Origin: Myxococcus eversor
GTDB taxonomy: Bacteria > Myxococcota > Myxococcia > Myxococcales > Myxococcaceae
DNA: 64,000 nt
NCBI RefSeq assembly: GCF_010894455.1
Contig: NZ_JAAIXY010000008.1
Location: 62,001 to 126,000 of the forward strand
Reading direction: 5' to 3'
A model generated the notes under the pieces. The model was not told the DNA's origin. It was given only the letters and a program-made list of their open reading frames with translations, and searched no databases. Positions 38,135 through 46,565 of this stretch are shown here, piece after piece. A program made the translations under genes and the position numbers. How positions within the stretch are numbered: the first letter of the stretch is position 1; each line of letters begins with the position of its first letter.

Positions 38135-38881
38135 CTACTCGGCCCGGCAGACGGCCGGTGCGGAGAGGTTGGGGCGAATCATCTTGAACGGCTGGAGCAG
38201 GTCCGGGACGCGGAGCAGCGCCTCACGGCAGCTCGTCTCGTCATTGCCAGACATCTCCACCTTGAAGCTGCAGTCCTGAGCACCTTCGCAGACCGACCTG
38301 GCCAGCCGCGCATAGCAGTCCACGGCGCGAGCGCAGGTGCCATCGCCCACGTCCATTGAGGCGGAGGAGGACGTCGTCGAGGCCGAGGCCGTGTTCGTGT
38401 TCGTCGAGACAGAGGCGCCGGCGGACATGGTGTCCCTCGAGTTCGCGCCCGGGGTGTTCACGTTGATGGTGACGTTCGTCTGCGTGGGCTCGTGGGCGGG
38501 GGCGACTGCGACGAAGCGCGGGTTGATGCGGTCCTGGGCGCAGACGTACAGCTCCTCGCCCTTCTTGCGCACGGTGGTGAGCTTCGCCTCCAGCTCCGCC
38601 GGAGGAACCTGCTTGTCATCCACGGAGACCTGGAAGGTGTACGCGTCCTGGCCGTTGTACCGGTAATACATCGTGGACGTCGCGTCGTAGGTGACGGCGA
38701 TGGCCGAGTGGTCCAGGGACTGCGACTCGAGCCCGCTCTCCAGGGCGCAGACGCCGATGGACGTCTTGGTCGCCGAGACGTCATGCGAGTCGACGGGCAG
38801 CATGTAGAACTTGTTGGCACCGCAGGCCGCCAGCGAAAGACACAGAGACGTCAGGGACAGTCCCTGGATGAGGCGCTTCAT
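38135..38881 (-). CDS. Lipoprotein of unknown function
   Basis: 248 residues from the ATG at 38881, with aggag 9 bases upstream. Signal peptide with lipobox LAAC. The N-terminal half is beta-rich (MYYRYNGQDAYTFQVSVDDK); a Thr/Asn/Ser-rich linker (about 135-175, e.g. NVTINVNTPGANSRDTMSAG) leads to a C-terminal segment with four or more cysteines (GTCARAVDCYARLARSVCEG, AQDCSFKVEMSGN). No family recognised. Probably anchored at the cell envelope. Confidence 0.8.
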   Translation of the reverse strand: MKRLIQGLSLTSLCLSLAACGANKFYMLPVDSHDVSATKTSIGVCALESGLESQSLDHSAIAVTYDATSTMYYRYNGQDAYTFQVSVDDKQVPPAELEAKLTTVRKKGEELYVCAQDRINPRFVAVAPAHEPTQTNVTINVNTPGANSRDTMSAGASVSTNTNTASASTTSSSASMDVGDGTCARAVDCYARLARSVCEGAQDCSFKVEMSGNDETSCREALLRVPDLLQPFKMIRPNLSAPAVCRAE

Positions 38882-38974
38882 GAGATGTGCTCCTGGGGAA
38901 TGAGGCCGCGCGGGGATGCCCGACGGCGTCGCGCGGTGGACGTGTACACCGATGACACATTCAAGCCCGACACG

Positions 38975-39008
38975 AAAAAGCCCGCCCCCGGAGATTCCAG
39001 GGACGGGC
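38975..39008 (-). terminator. Intrinsic terminator with U-tract
   Basis: On the minus strand a 12-bp stem (gcccgtccctgg / ccgggggcgggc, two G-U pairs) with a 5-base loop is followed directly by five T. It lies 46 bases past the stop of the leftward Ntn hydrolase gene. This is the clearest intrinsic terminator in the window. Confidence 0.85.
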
Positions 39009-39054
39009 GTGTCGAGAAGCTCTCTCTGTCTCGAAGCTTGAGACTCCGTGGGAA

Positions 39055-40077
39055 TCAGGTCGTCAGCTTGGAGGTGATGTCGATGGACGTGGGGTGGGTG
39101 GGCACGGCGAACGTCTTGCCGTTGGCGGCCTTGAAGTCGAGCGTCTTGAGGTTCACGGAGTAGATGAGCAGGTCCTCGTAGAAGCGCACGTTGAGGACGG
39201 TGTGGGTGAGGTCCTTGACGACGGTCCACTGGGTGTAGTCGTCCTCTTCCTTGAGGGACTTCTCGTCGAGCGAGCGGACCGTGCCGCGCGGGATGTCGAC
39301 GGTGTTGAGCAGGTGGAAGGCGAGGGTGGTGGCCTCGGTGGCGTTGGCGACGGGGCGGGCGAACTGCTTGAGGTACGCGGCGCGCACGAAGCGGGAGGGC
39401 GGCATCGGGTCGCCGGGGAGGCCGCGCAGGCCGCTGCCGTGGCCGGGCTGGGTGAAGGTCTCGCTGCCCAGGTCCACGGCCTTGGCGTCCCACGGGGACA
39501 GGCCCACGTAGTCGCGGAGGTTCTGGAGTTGGACGGGGAAGGGGGGCGCGTTGGTGAGCACGGCGACGGGGTTGTCGTGCAGGTGCATCTCCCCGTCGAT
39601 GAACTCGACGACCAGGCTGTTGCCCTGGGCGTCGTGGATGGGGAAGTGGAGGGGGAGGTACTGGGCCAGCCAGTCGCTCTCCCAGATTTGGGCGGCGCCT
39701 TCCTGGAGGGCGGTCTTCACCTCGGCGACGGTGGCGAAGTTGCCGAGCACCCAGCCGGGGAACAGCGCCAGGGACACGGCCTTGGAGTTGTCGGTGACCT
39801 TGGGGTAGCGGGAGTTGGGCAGCCACAGGCTGCCGGTGGACAGGCCCGAGGTGTTGAGCCCGTCGACCATGATGGGGAGGCTGCCCTTGGCGGTGAGGCC
39901 GACGTAGCCGTAGGTGGAGGTCCAGGTCAGGCCGTTGAGGCCCTTGGGGGAGGGGGAGATGAACTTCTCACCGGGGGCGCGGACGAGGAGCTTCGAGTCG
40001 AGGTCGACGCCGAACTCCATGCTGCGGCCATTGACGACAGTCTTGTCCGAGGCGACGACGAGGAAGTCGGTGCACAT
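39055..40077 (-). CDS. Linear amide C-N hydrolase, choloylglycine hydrolase / penicillin V acylase family
   Basis: 340 residues. Cys2 directly after Met (MCTDFLVVASDKTVVNGRSMEF) becomes the N-terminal nucleophile after Met removal, as in Ntn hydrolases. Arg18-like R in GRSMEF, DGLNTSGLSTGSLWLP, and VVEFIDGEMHLHDNPVAVLTN (the conserved Asn/Asp region) support the family. It may cleave bile salts, penicillin V or N-acyl homoserine lactones; no export signal, so cytoplasmic or released by lysis. An aaggag ribosome site lies 7 bases before the ATG and a U-tract terminator follows. Confidence 0.92.
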   Translation of the reverse strand: MCTDFLVVASDKTVVNGRSMEFGVDLDSKLLVRAPGEKFISPSPKGLNGLTWTSTYGYVGLTAKGSLPIMVDGLNTSGLSTGSLWLPNSRYPKVTDNSKAVSLALFPGWVLGNFATVAEVKTALQEGAAQIWESDWLAQYLPLHFPIHDAQGNSLVVEFIDGEMHLHDNPVAVLTNAPPFPVQLQNLRDYVGLSPWDAKAVDLGSETFTQPGHGSGLRGLPGDPMPPSRFVRAAYLKQFARPVANATEATTLAFHLLNTVDIPRGTVRSLDEKSLKEEDDYTQWTVVKDLTHTVLNVRFYEDLLIYSVNLKTLDFKAANGKTFAVPTHPTSIDITSKLTT

Positions 40078-40288
40078 GTGGCGGCTCCTTGTGAGGGGTT
40101 GGCGCGCCGGCCCTGTGCAGTCGCCGCGCCAGCGACGTCCTGTCAGTGAATCCCGGAGGTTGAAATCGCACGCGGGTCTGGCGGCCCGGGGCGTGTTGTC
40201 TATCGCACGTGGGGCGGTCGCGAGGTGCGTTCCCGCGGAAGGCACCTGCGTCCCGAGAAAACGCGGCGACCCGAGGGAATTTCCCAAC

Positions 40289-41188
40289 ATGAGGACGTTT
40301 GTGATGTTCATGCATCCCATGTCGAAGTCACCCCAGGTCGTGGTCGTCGAACACGGAGCTCCCGCGCAGCAGGCCGCCTTCTGTGAGTACGTGCCCCAGG
40401 TCTTCCGGACGGTGGATTTCCGCCGCTGGTGCGAATGGGGCGAGTGGACCGACGACTACCGCGCGTTCAGCGTGGTGGATGGAGGCCGCGTGGTGGCGAA
40501 CGCCTCGGTGATGCGGATGTGCCTGCGCGTGGAGGGAAGGGACGTCGTCGGCTATCAGCTCGGCGCCGTGGGTTGTGTGCCCGAGCGAAGGGGGCAGGGC
40601 CTGGCGCGGGTGGCGATGGAGGCGGCGATGGAGGCGTGTGGAGATGCGCCGGTGTTGTTGTTCGCGAACAAGAAGGTGCTCGACTTCTATCCGCGCTTTG
40701 GCTTCGTGCCTCGGGAGCAGACGTTGTTCGGGGTGACGCGGGACGTGGTGCCGGGAGGCGAGCCCGCGCCGGTGTTGGACGTGGCCGAGGCGTCGGTGCG
40801 TGCGAGGCTGGTCGAGTTGGCGGAGGAGGGAGTGCCCGTGACGGAGCGCTTCGGAGCGCGGCGGCACGGGCAAATCGCGACCTGGTACGCGGCGGCGAAC
40901 TTCGCGCGTCCGCTGCGGAAGTTGAGCGAGGATGCGTGGGTCTTCGCGGGAGTCGAGGACGGCACGCTCCATATCGAAGACATCTTCGCGAGAGAGGGGT
41001 TTGATTTGCGCCCGCATCTGTCGCGACTGGTGGAAGAGCCCGTGAAGACAGTCCAATTCGGCTTCACGCCCGAGCGGTGGTGGCCGGGTGCTGAGGTGTT
41101 GGGTGAGGACATGGAGGCGGACCTCTTCGTGCGCAACCTGCCGCTGCCCGAGGGCCCGAATCGCTTTCCGGTGATGGCGCGGACGTGA
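40289..41188 (+). CDS. GNAT family N-acetyltransferase
   Basis: About 299 residues; the start is uncertain (ATGs at 40289, 40304, 40310 and 40319). The acetyl-CoA site VGCVPERRGQGLARVAMEAA (motif A, R/Q-x-x-G-x-G/A) is clear at about residues 96-110, and LLFANKKVLDFYPRFGFVPRE is motif B. A further C-terminal domain (about 160-295) resembles the sterol-carrier-like tail of Eis-type GNATs only in position. Substrate unknown. It is divergent from the Ntn hydrolase gene with about 210 bases between, and 22-55 bases upstream of the T6SS cassette on the same strand. Confidence 0.85.
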   Translation: MRTFVMFMHPMSKSPQVVVVEHGAPAQQAAFCEYVPQVFRTVDFRRWCEWGEWTDDYRAFSVVDGGRVVANASVMRMCLRVEGRDVVGYQLGAVGCVPERRGQGLARVAMEAAMEACGDAPVLLFANKKVLDFYPRFGFVPREQTLFGVTRDVVPGGEPAPVLDVAEASVRARLVELAEEGVPVTERFGARRHGQIATWYAAANFARPLRKLSEDAWVFAGVEDGTLHIEDIFAREGFDLRPHLSRLVEEPVKTVQFGFTPERWWPGAEVLGEDMEADLFVRNLPLPEGPNRFPVMART

Positions 41189-41243
41189 TGTTTGGCTCGG
41201 CAGGGCTTCTTTGACCCGCCAAATGTGCGTCTGCTATTGTCGG

Positions 41244-42536
41244 ATGGGGGCCGACGTGTCGAACCACTTCATTGCTTTCAAGCCCGGCGAGATTGGTCGG
41301 ATGGTCGTGGAGTCGGTGGTGCATCAGCACGCCGAGGAGGCTGCGTTCCAGTGGGCGCGAAGGTCCAGCGCCATCCGGTCGCCCAGGTACTCGCTCAAGG
41401 ATGTCGCCGCACTCGACAACCGCGTGGAGGCCCATGTCGCCGGCCTGCGACTGGCTGGAGAGCCGGCCTGGGTCGCTTGTGAAGAAGCCCTGGAGGATGG
41501 CCCCGGCGAGATGTTCGCCGCGACCGCCTTCGTATTCCGAACAGAGCCCGACAAACTGGCGTCGAGGCTCGAGACCCTCCTGGCCCGACTGGAGTCCACC
41601 CCGGAGCTCCAGAGGGGGTTCGTTGGCGGCCTTGGCTTCAGCTCGTGGCCGAGCATCAGCACTCATGCTCGGTCCTGGGTGGAGTCGGAGGCGCCCTTGC
41701 TCAAGGCCCTGGGGCTCACGGCTTTTCGAGTCCACCAGAAACCTCCACCGGAAGTCACCCTGCAAAGGGCTCTCGCCATGGTTGACCCTGGGGTCATCCA
41801 AGAGGCGCTGCGTCTTGTGGGTGAAATGGCGGTGGGGCGCTCGGTTCAATTGCTTCCCTCTGAGCCAAAAGGCCCGGCACCGCTGCGTCTTCTGTGGGCT
41901 CGCTCGAACCTGCACCTCCAACGTACTGCGCCCGCGATGCCTGTCCTCCACGCCTTGGCGGACGAGGACAGCTCCGAGGCCCAGCCCGCGGCGGAGTTGC
42001 TCGTGCGTCGGCTGGACGAGCAGTCCGCCCTGAAGTGGATTCGCCAGGGCCTGGGGCGGAATGACCGTCGCCGCCGTGCCGTATTCGCGGTGGGCGCCGC
42101 GGGGTATCCGAAGCTGGTGGACGACCTGCTCTCCGTGATGGAGGACGAGTCCATCTCTCGAGTCGCGGGCTTCGCTTTCACGATGCTGACCGGCGCGGAT
42201 CTGGAGTTTCTGGACCTCAACAGGGAGCCGCCGGAGCCCTCGGATGAAGACGTGGACCCGGCCATCGAGGACCCAGACGCGGAGCTGCCATGGCCGCACG
42301 TGGCCCGGGTTCGAGACTGGTGGACCCAGTACAAGAAAGACTACGTCGCGGGCCGCCGATACCTGATGGGGCTGCCAGTGGAGCGCACGAGCCTCCAGCG
42401 GGTATTGGCTGTCGGGAAACAGCCACACCGCCGAGCCGCCGCTCTGGAGCAGGTCCTGCTGGATGCGAAGACGCCGCTCTATCTCACGTCGAAACCCGGC
42501 TGGGCGCAGGCCCGGGAGCTCCTGGGCTGGCCATGA
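41244..42536 (+). CDS. TIGR02270 family protein, T6SS-cassette associated
   Basis: About 430 residues; start chosen at the ATG at 41244, though a TTG at 41211 and ATG at 41223 are in frame. FIAFKPGEIGRMVVESVVHQ, then YSLKDVAALDNRVEAHVAGL are the conserved beginning of TIGR02270. Helical HEAT-like repeats follow (VLHALADEDSSEAQPAAELL, RRRRAVFAVGAAGYPKLVDD), then the conserved FTMLTGADLEFLDLNREPPE and LMGLPVERTSLQRVL. In proteobacteria these genes accompany VgrG/PAAR effector loci; role unknown, perhaps effector loading. The stop overlaps the next ATG (ATGA). Confidence 0.88.
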   Translation: MGADVSNHFIAFKPGEIGRMVVESVVHQHAEEAAFQWARRSSAIRSPRYSLKDVAALDNRVEAHVAGLRLAGEPAWVACEEALEDGPGEMFAATAFVFRTEPDKLASRLETLLARLESTPELQRGFVGGLGFSSWPSISTHARSWVESEAPLLKALGLTAFRVHQKPPPEVTLQRALAMVDPGVIQEALRLVGEMAVGRSVQLLPSEPKGPAPLRLLWARSNLHLQRTAPAMPVLHALADEDSSEAQPAAELLVRRLDEQSALKWIRQGLGRNDRRRRAVFAVGAAGYPKLVDDLLSVMEDESISRVAGFAFTMLTGADLEFLDLNREPPEPSDEDVDPAIEDPDAELPWPHVARVRDWWTQYKKDYVAGRRYLMGLPVERTSLQRVLAVGKQPHRRAAALEQVLLDAKTPLYLTSKPGWAQARELLGWP

Positions 42537-43633
42537 AGCTCACGAACCAGACATCCTTCGAAACTGGTTGGACGGTGGGCTTCATGCCGGACGGCCGGGA
42601 GATGGTCATGGTGGCGGTGAAGGCCACCTATCGGCTCCGCGCGGAGAAGGGGGCGCCACCCGCCCTGGCCGAAACACAGGAGAAGCTTCGGGAGGCCGAC
42701 GAGTTCGGCGACGACCCCGCTGCCGATGCACCTCGACACGAGAACGACTTTGCCCTGTTCAAGCCAAGGTGCGACGTCCTCATGAAGGGTCAGGCCTATG
42801 CCCCCCAGGGGCGGACCATCAAAAGAGTGGATGTGGGGCTCAGGGTCGGGAATGTCGAAAAGACCTTCTCCGTGGTGGGCCCTCGCGTCTGGGTACATGG
42901 GCTGATGGGCACGACCGCGAGTGACCCGCTCGAGTTCGGGGTCCAGCCCATTTCGTACGACACCGCCTTCGGTGGAACGGACGTGGAGCCCGGGTCGCCC
43001 CACCGGACTGAAACCTACCTTCCGAATCCCGTGGGAATCGGCTTCTGCAAGTTCAAGAAGAACCTGGATGGAATGCGCATGCCGCTCACCGAAGAGCGTG
43101 GCGTTCCCATCCGAGACCCCATGGGCGCCTATACCCCGATGGCCCTGGGGCCCATCGGCCGATCCTGGGCTCCGCGTTTCCGCTACGCCGGTACCTATGA
43201 CACCCGGTGGCAGGAGGAGAAGCTCCCGTTCCTTCCGGACGATTTCGACTTCCACTACTTTCAAGCCGCTCCGCCAGACCAGACCCTTCCCTATCCCACC
43301 GGGGGCGAGCCCATCGTGCTGGTGAATCTGAGCCAGGAAGGCAGACTCGTCTCCCAACTCCCGCGCACGCAGGTGTTCGTCACCTTCCTCAAGAAGAAGG
43401 GAGGCGTCGTGGAGACGGCAGCCAACCTCGACACCGTTTTCATCGAGCCCGACAAGGACCAGCTCTGTCTCACGTGGCGGGCTCGGTACATCCTGGAGCG
43501 CGACCCCTTCGAGCTGTCCGAGATGGTGGTGGAGCGCGGCGAAGACCGAAGCCCAGGCAAGAGCAGGGCGCGAGCCACGGGCAAGACGTACTACGCCAGT
43601 CTGGCGGACCTGCCACCGCGAAGGAGGCGCTGA
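42533..43633 (+). CDS. DUF2169 protein, T6SS effector adaptor
   Basis: 366 residues from the ATG at 42533, 4-base overlap with the previous gene. KLTNQTSFETGWTVGFMPDG and VAVKATYRLR begin the DUF2169 fold; YDTAFGGTDVEPGSPHRTE, NPVGIGFC and PIGRSWAPRFRYAGTYDTRW are family hallmarks; DDFDFHYFQAAPPDQ follows. DUF2169 genes sit in T6SS cargo operons beside VgrG, PAAR or pentapeptide proteins and are thought to act as adaptors that help load effectors. Cytoplasmic. The ketosynthase-like gene starts on the last base of its stop. Confidence 0.92.
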   Translation: MKLTNQTSFETGWTVGFMPDGREMVMVAVKATYRLRAEKGAPPALAETQEKLREADEFGDDPAADAPRHENDFALFKPRCDVLMKGQAYAPQGRTIKRVDVGLRVGNVEKTFSVVGPRVWVHGLMGTTASDPLEFGVQPISYDTAFGGTDVEPGSPHRTETYLPNPVGIGFCKFKKNLDGMRMPLTEERGVPIRDPMGAYTPMALGPIGRSWAPRFRYAGTYDTRWQEEKLPFLPDDFDFHYFQAAPPDQTLPYPTGGEPIVLVNLSQEGRLVSQLPRTQVFVTFLKKKGGVVETAANLDTVFIEPDKDQLCLTWRARYILERDPFELSEMVVERGEDRSPGKSRARATGKTYYASLADLPPRRRR

Positions 43634-44736
43634 TGGCAGGGACAACGCCCTTGGCCGTGGTGGAGTACGGAATGGTCACCGCGGTGGGCTTCAATGGTCC
43701 CGCGACCTGTGCGGCGATGCGGGCGGGTATCAGCGGCATCCATCAGGCGAACCTGTGGGACTTCACGATTGGGGAGTGGCTGTCGGCGGGGCGGCCGCCG
43801 ATGCCTCAGTGGTGGGAGGGGCCGGACATGCTGCCAGAGCTCCTGGCCCCGGCCATCGCCGAGTGTCAGGAGAAGGCGTGCGCCCTCAAGTTCCGCTCGG
43901 GCCCCGTCCGGCCAGGGGACATTCCCATCCTCACCCTGGTGGCCCCGCCAGACCGGCCCCACCGGGCTTCAGATCTCGAGACCCGGGTGGCGAGAGGTCT
44001 CGCGCACAAGCTGGGCGGTGCTCTTCCTCCGGGCTCCGAGGTCATCCCGGAGGGCCGCACGGGCCTGCTGACGGCGCTCGACGTCGCGCGGAAGTACCTC
44101 GACAGTCGACGAGTACAGCTGGTCATCATCGCGGGCGTCGAGAGCTTCCTCCGGCAGGTCCTTGTGGAGCACTACATCCAGCAGGGCCGACTGCTGTGCG
44201 GAACGAACAGCAATGGCTTCATCCCAGGAGAGGCGGCCTGTGCCGTGGTGGTGAGCCGGGCCTCGGATGCCCAGGGCCCCCGGCTCGTCATCGCGGGTGT
44301 GGGTGAAGGCCATGAGCCCGGCCAGGCGGGAGGAACACCCCAGTCACCGGTGACGGGCGACGGCCTGACCAAGGCCATGCGGACGGCCCTCTCCGCGGCG
44401 GGCACCGAGTACCACCAAATCAATACGTCGCTCTCCGACCTCAACGGTGAGCGGTTCAAGTTCAAGGAGCGAACCATCGCAACCGGTCGCCTGGACCGAT
44501 TGCCGCCATCCGGCAAGTCCACCCGCCCGCTCGGCTACGTGGACGAGTGGCATCCCATCGAATACCTCGGCGAAATCGGGTCCGCGGTGTTTCCGTGCCT
44601 CCTTGGGTGGGCCTTCGAAGCGGGGCGTACGGGCCATGCCCTGGGGGCGAAGATGATGTTGTTCTCGGGAGAGGACCAGGGAACCCGGGCTGCCGTCGTC
44701 ACGATGTTCGAAGGGGGGAAACACGATGAGCGGTAA
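43633..44736 (+). CDS. Ketosynthase/thiolase-like protein lacking catalytic Cys, T6SS cassette
   Basis: 367 residues, aaggagg directly upstream. The thiolase fold is indicated by VVEYGMVTAVGFNGPATCAAMRAG at the start, VQLVIIAGVESFLRQVLVEHY (the nucleophile strand), FIPGEAACAVVVSRAS and GEIGSAVFPCLLGWAFEAG at the end. The nucleophile position has no Cys (AGVES instead of a DxACxS-type loop), so condensation chemistry is unlikely. Such dead ketosynthase-like proteins recur in T6SS effector loci and may bind or fold the cargo. It overlaps the effector gene by 11 bases. Confidence 0.85.
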   Translation: MAGTTPLAVVEYGMVTAVGFNGPATCAAMRAGISGIHQANLWDFTIGEWLSAGRPPMPQWWEGPDMLPELLAPAIAECQEKACALKFRSGPVRPGDIPILTLVAPPDRPHRASDLETRVARGLAHKLGGALPPGSEVIPEGRTGLLTALDVARKYLDSRRVQLVIIAGVESFLRQVLVEHYIQQGRLLCGTNSNGFIPGEAACAVVVSRASDAQGPRLVIAGVGEGHEPGQAGGTPQSPVTGDGLTKAMRTALSAAGTEYHQINTSLSDLNGERFKFKERTIATGRLDRLPPSGKSTRPLGYVDEWHPIEYLGEIGSAVFPCLLGWAFEAGRTGHALGAKMMLFSGEDQGTRAAVVTMFEGGKHDER

Positions 44737-45754
44737 AGTCTTCGCGAACGGCATGGAAATCTCCAGCAAGTCATCTGGCAACAAGTCCATCGCCGCCATG
44801 CCGGACGTGTGCATGTCTCCCCCGCCGCCCCCGGCGGGGCCGGTGCCCATTCCTTATCCAAACACCGCGACGACGTCGGACACCACCGACGGTAGCAAGT
44901 CGGTGCAGATAGAGGGCAAGGAGGTCCACCTCAAGAACAAGTCGTCCTACAAGACGAGCAATGGCAACCAGCCCGCCACGAACAACTTCGGTGCGAACGT
45001 CATCACCCACAAAATCACGGGGGCGATGAAGTTCGCGGCCTGGTCCTTCAACGTGAAGGTGGAAGGCCAGAACGTGGTCCGGTTCATGGACCTGACCACC
45101 CACAACCACGCGAACACCGGGGGCGGGGCTGTCACCTCGAGCATCGCCGCCTTGAAGATGGCCCAGGAGGCCAAGACCGATGAGGTGACCTGCGAGCAGC
45201 TCGAAGCGGCGAATCAGAAGACCCGTGAGGAAAAGAAGGCCCCGAGCGAAGGCCAGCTGACGGACGGCGACGTCGTCACGCAGGGCATCTTCACGAATCC
45301 AGACGGGCGGCGCGAAGTGGTGAGGGCCTCGAGTCGAGGTCTGCTCTCGAAGTATGACAACTCCTTCCTCAATGGCCTCCTGCCCCGTGGATTGACCCAA
45401 GAGAAGAAGGAGGCCCTCATGGAGCGAATCAAGAAGGGCGGCCTCATCGCCGAGAATGAACGGGTGATGTCCCAGGCGTGCGGGGGAGGCAAGTTCACCT
45501 ATGCCTCGAAGCCCTACCAGTATCCGCACTACCCCAGCCACGCGGAGGCGCGAATCATCGAAGAGCTGTTCGCGAGGTATCCCAATGGGGGTGGCAAGCT
45601 CCTCATGTCCATCGACTGGCCCACTCATCCGAGCACCAGGACGAGCAGATCTCCCTGCGTCCAGTGTGAAGCGCTGCTATGCGCGGCCTCCGAGTGCATG
45701 GACATTCAATTCTGTGACGCGAACAACGAGCCGACGAAGCCCGATTGTCCATGA
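44726..45754 (+). CDS. DUF4150 PAAR-like effector with C-terminal deaminase-like toxin domain
   Basis: 342 residues. The first 135 form a DUF4150/PAAR-like domain (VFANGMEISSKSSGNKSIAA, MPDVCMSPPPPPAGPVPIPY, VKVEGQNVVRFMDLTTHNHAN), which caps the VgrG spike. A helical linker rich in Lys/Glu follows. The C-terminal part has HAE at 272-274 (YPSHAEARIIEELF) and PCVQC at 310-314 (SPCVQCEALLCAASE): the HxE + PCxxC zinc site of nucleic-acid/nucleotide deaminase toxins. It is likely injected by type VI secretion to deaminate a target's DNA, RNA or nucleotides. Two candidate immunity genes follow. The exact deaminase clade is not clear. Confidence 0.9.
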   Translation: MSGKVFANGMEISSKSSGNKSIAAMPDVCMSPPPPPAGPVPIPYPNTATTSDTTDGSKSVQIEGKEVHLKNKSSYKTSNGNQPATNNFGANVITHKITGAMKFAAWSFNVKVEGQNVVRFMDLTTHNHANTGGGAVTSSIAALKMAQEAKTDEVTCEQLEAANQKTREEKKAPSEGQLTDGDVVTQGIFTNPDGRREVVRASSRGLLSKYDNSFLNGLLPRGLTQEKKEALMERIKKGGLIAENERVMSQACGGGKFTYASKPYQYPHYPSHAEARIIEELFARYPNGGGKLLMSIDWPTHPSTRTSRSPCVQCEALLCAASECMDIQFCDANNEPTKPDCP

Positions 45755-45769
45755 CCGGAGCCGCTTTCG

Positions 45770-46540
45770 ATGACGACACGACCTGGCTACATCCCTGAGA
45801 CCATCGTAGGGGCCCCCATCGACTTCCCCTGGCAGGGGGCCCTGGAACACCTCGGGCCCGCGGAAGCCGTCACCCCTCTCATGAAGATGTTGGACAACAA
45901 GTCCATCACCGCCTACCTGACGTTGGGCGCGGGCCTCCTTCAGTGGGCCGGATGGAGGCTGCTGAATCAGACGGAGGTCGGCTTCCTCCTGGAGCTCTCC
46001 GATGCGCTCTTCGCCTACCAGGTCGATCCGCGGTACTTCAAACGAAGCGCTCACCCGAAGGGAACCCCTCCCGACCAGCCGCCTGCCTTGTCCGCCGCGC
46101 TGCAGGTCGGATGGCTCATGGTGAAGGCCGCGAATCCCGAGCGCTACTGGTACAGCTACTATGCCCCCATTTCGGAGGTCTTCCACGGGGCTCACCTCGT
46201 CCGCCATATTCTTCCCGAGCCCGCTCAGAAGACCTTTGGTGACTGGTTGAAGAACGTCTCGAAGAGGCTCGACGCCATTGCCCCGAAGCCCGACGAGCCT
46301 TTCCGGAAGAAGTCCACCTTCGCCACCATTGAGGCGTATCACGCGTTCCTCGCGCCCCACCGAGGAGTGGCCCTTCCTCCACGGGTACTCGACCCCTCCA
46401 TCGAGTACCGGCCCGAAGAGCGGGAGGCGCTGCTCGATGCGCATCTGGCGAAGCTCGACTGGCGCTCGAACCGCTATCTGCAGTCGCCCGATGAGATGCG
46501 CGCGCAAGGCTTCGAGGGTACGCCCTATCGTCAGTCTTGA
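45770..46540 (+). CDS. Candidate immunity protein 1 for the deaminase effector
   Basis: 256 residues, no signal peptide, starting 15 bases after the effector stop. Mostly alpha-helical (ITAYLTLGAGLLQWAGWRLL, ALSAALQVGWLMVKAANPER). The C-terminus has VLDPSIEYRPEEREALLDAH and NRYLQSPDEMRAQGFEGTPY, which match in order the C-terminus of the next gene, so the two are paralogues. Cytosolic location, size and position fit immunity. I cannot name an Imm family from memory with confidence. Base composition appears a little less GC-rich than the rest. Confidence 0.82.
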   Translation: MTTRPGYIPETIVGAPIDFPWQGALEHLGPAEAVTPLMKMLDNKSITAYLTLGAGLLQWAGWRLLNQTEVGFLLELSDALFAYQVDPRYFKRSAHPKGTPPDQPPALSAALQVGWLMVKAANPERYWYSYYAPISEVFHGAHLVRHILPEPAQKTFGDWLKNVSKRLDAIAPKPDEPFRKKSTFATIEAYHAFLAPHRGVALPPRVLDPSIEYRPEEREALLDAHLAKLDWRSNRYLQSPDEMRAQGFEGTPYRQS

Positions 46541-46565
46541 GCACGTGCTCGAGTGGAAATCCTGA

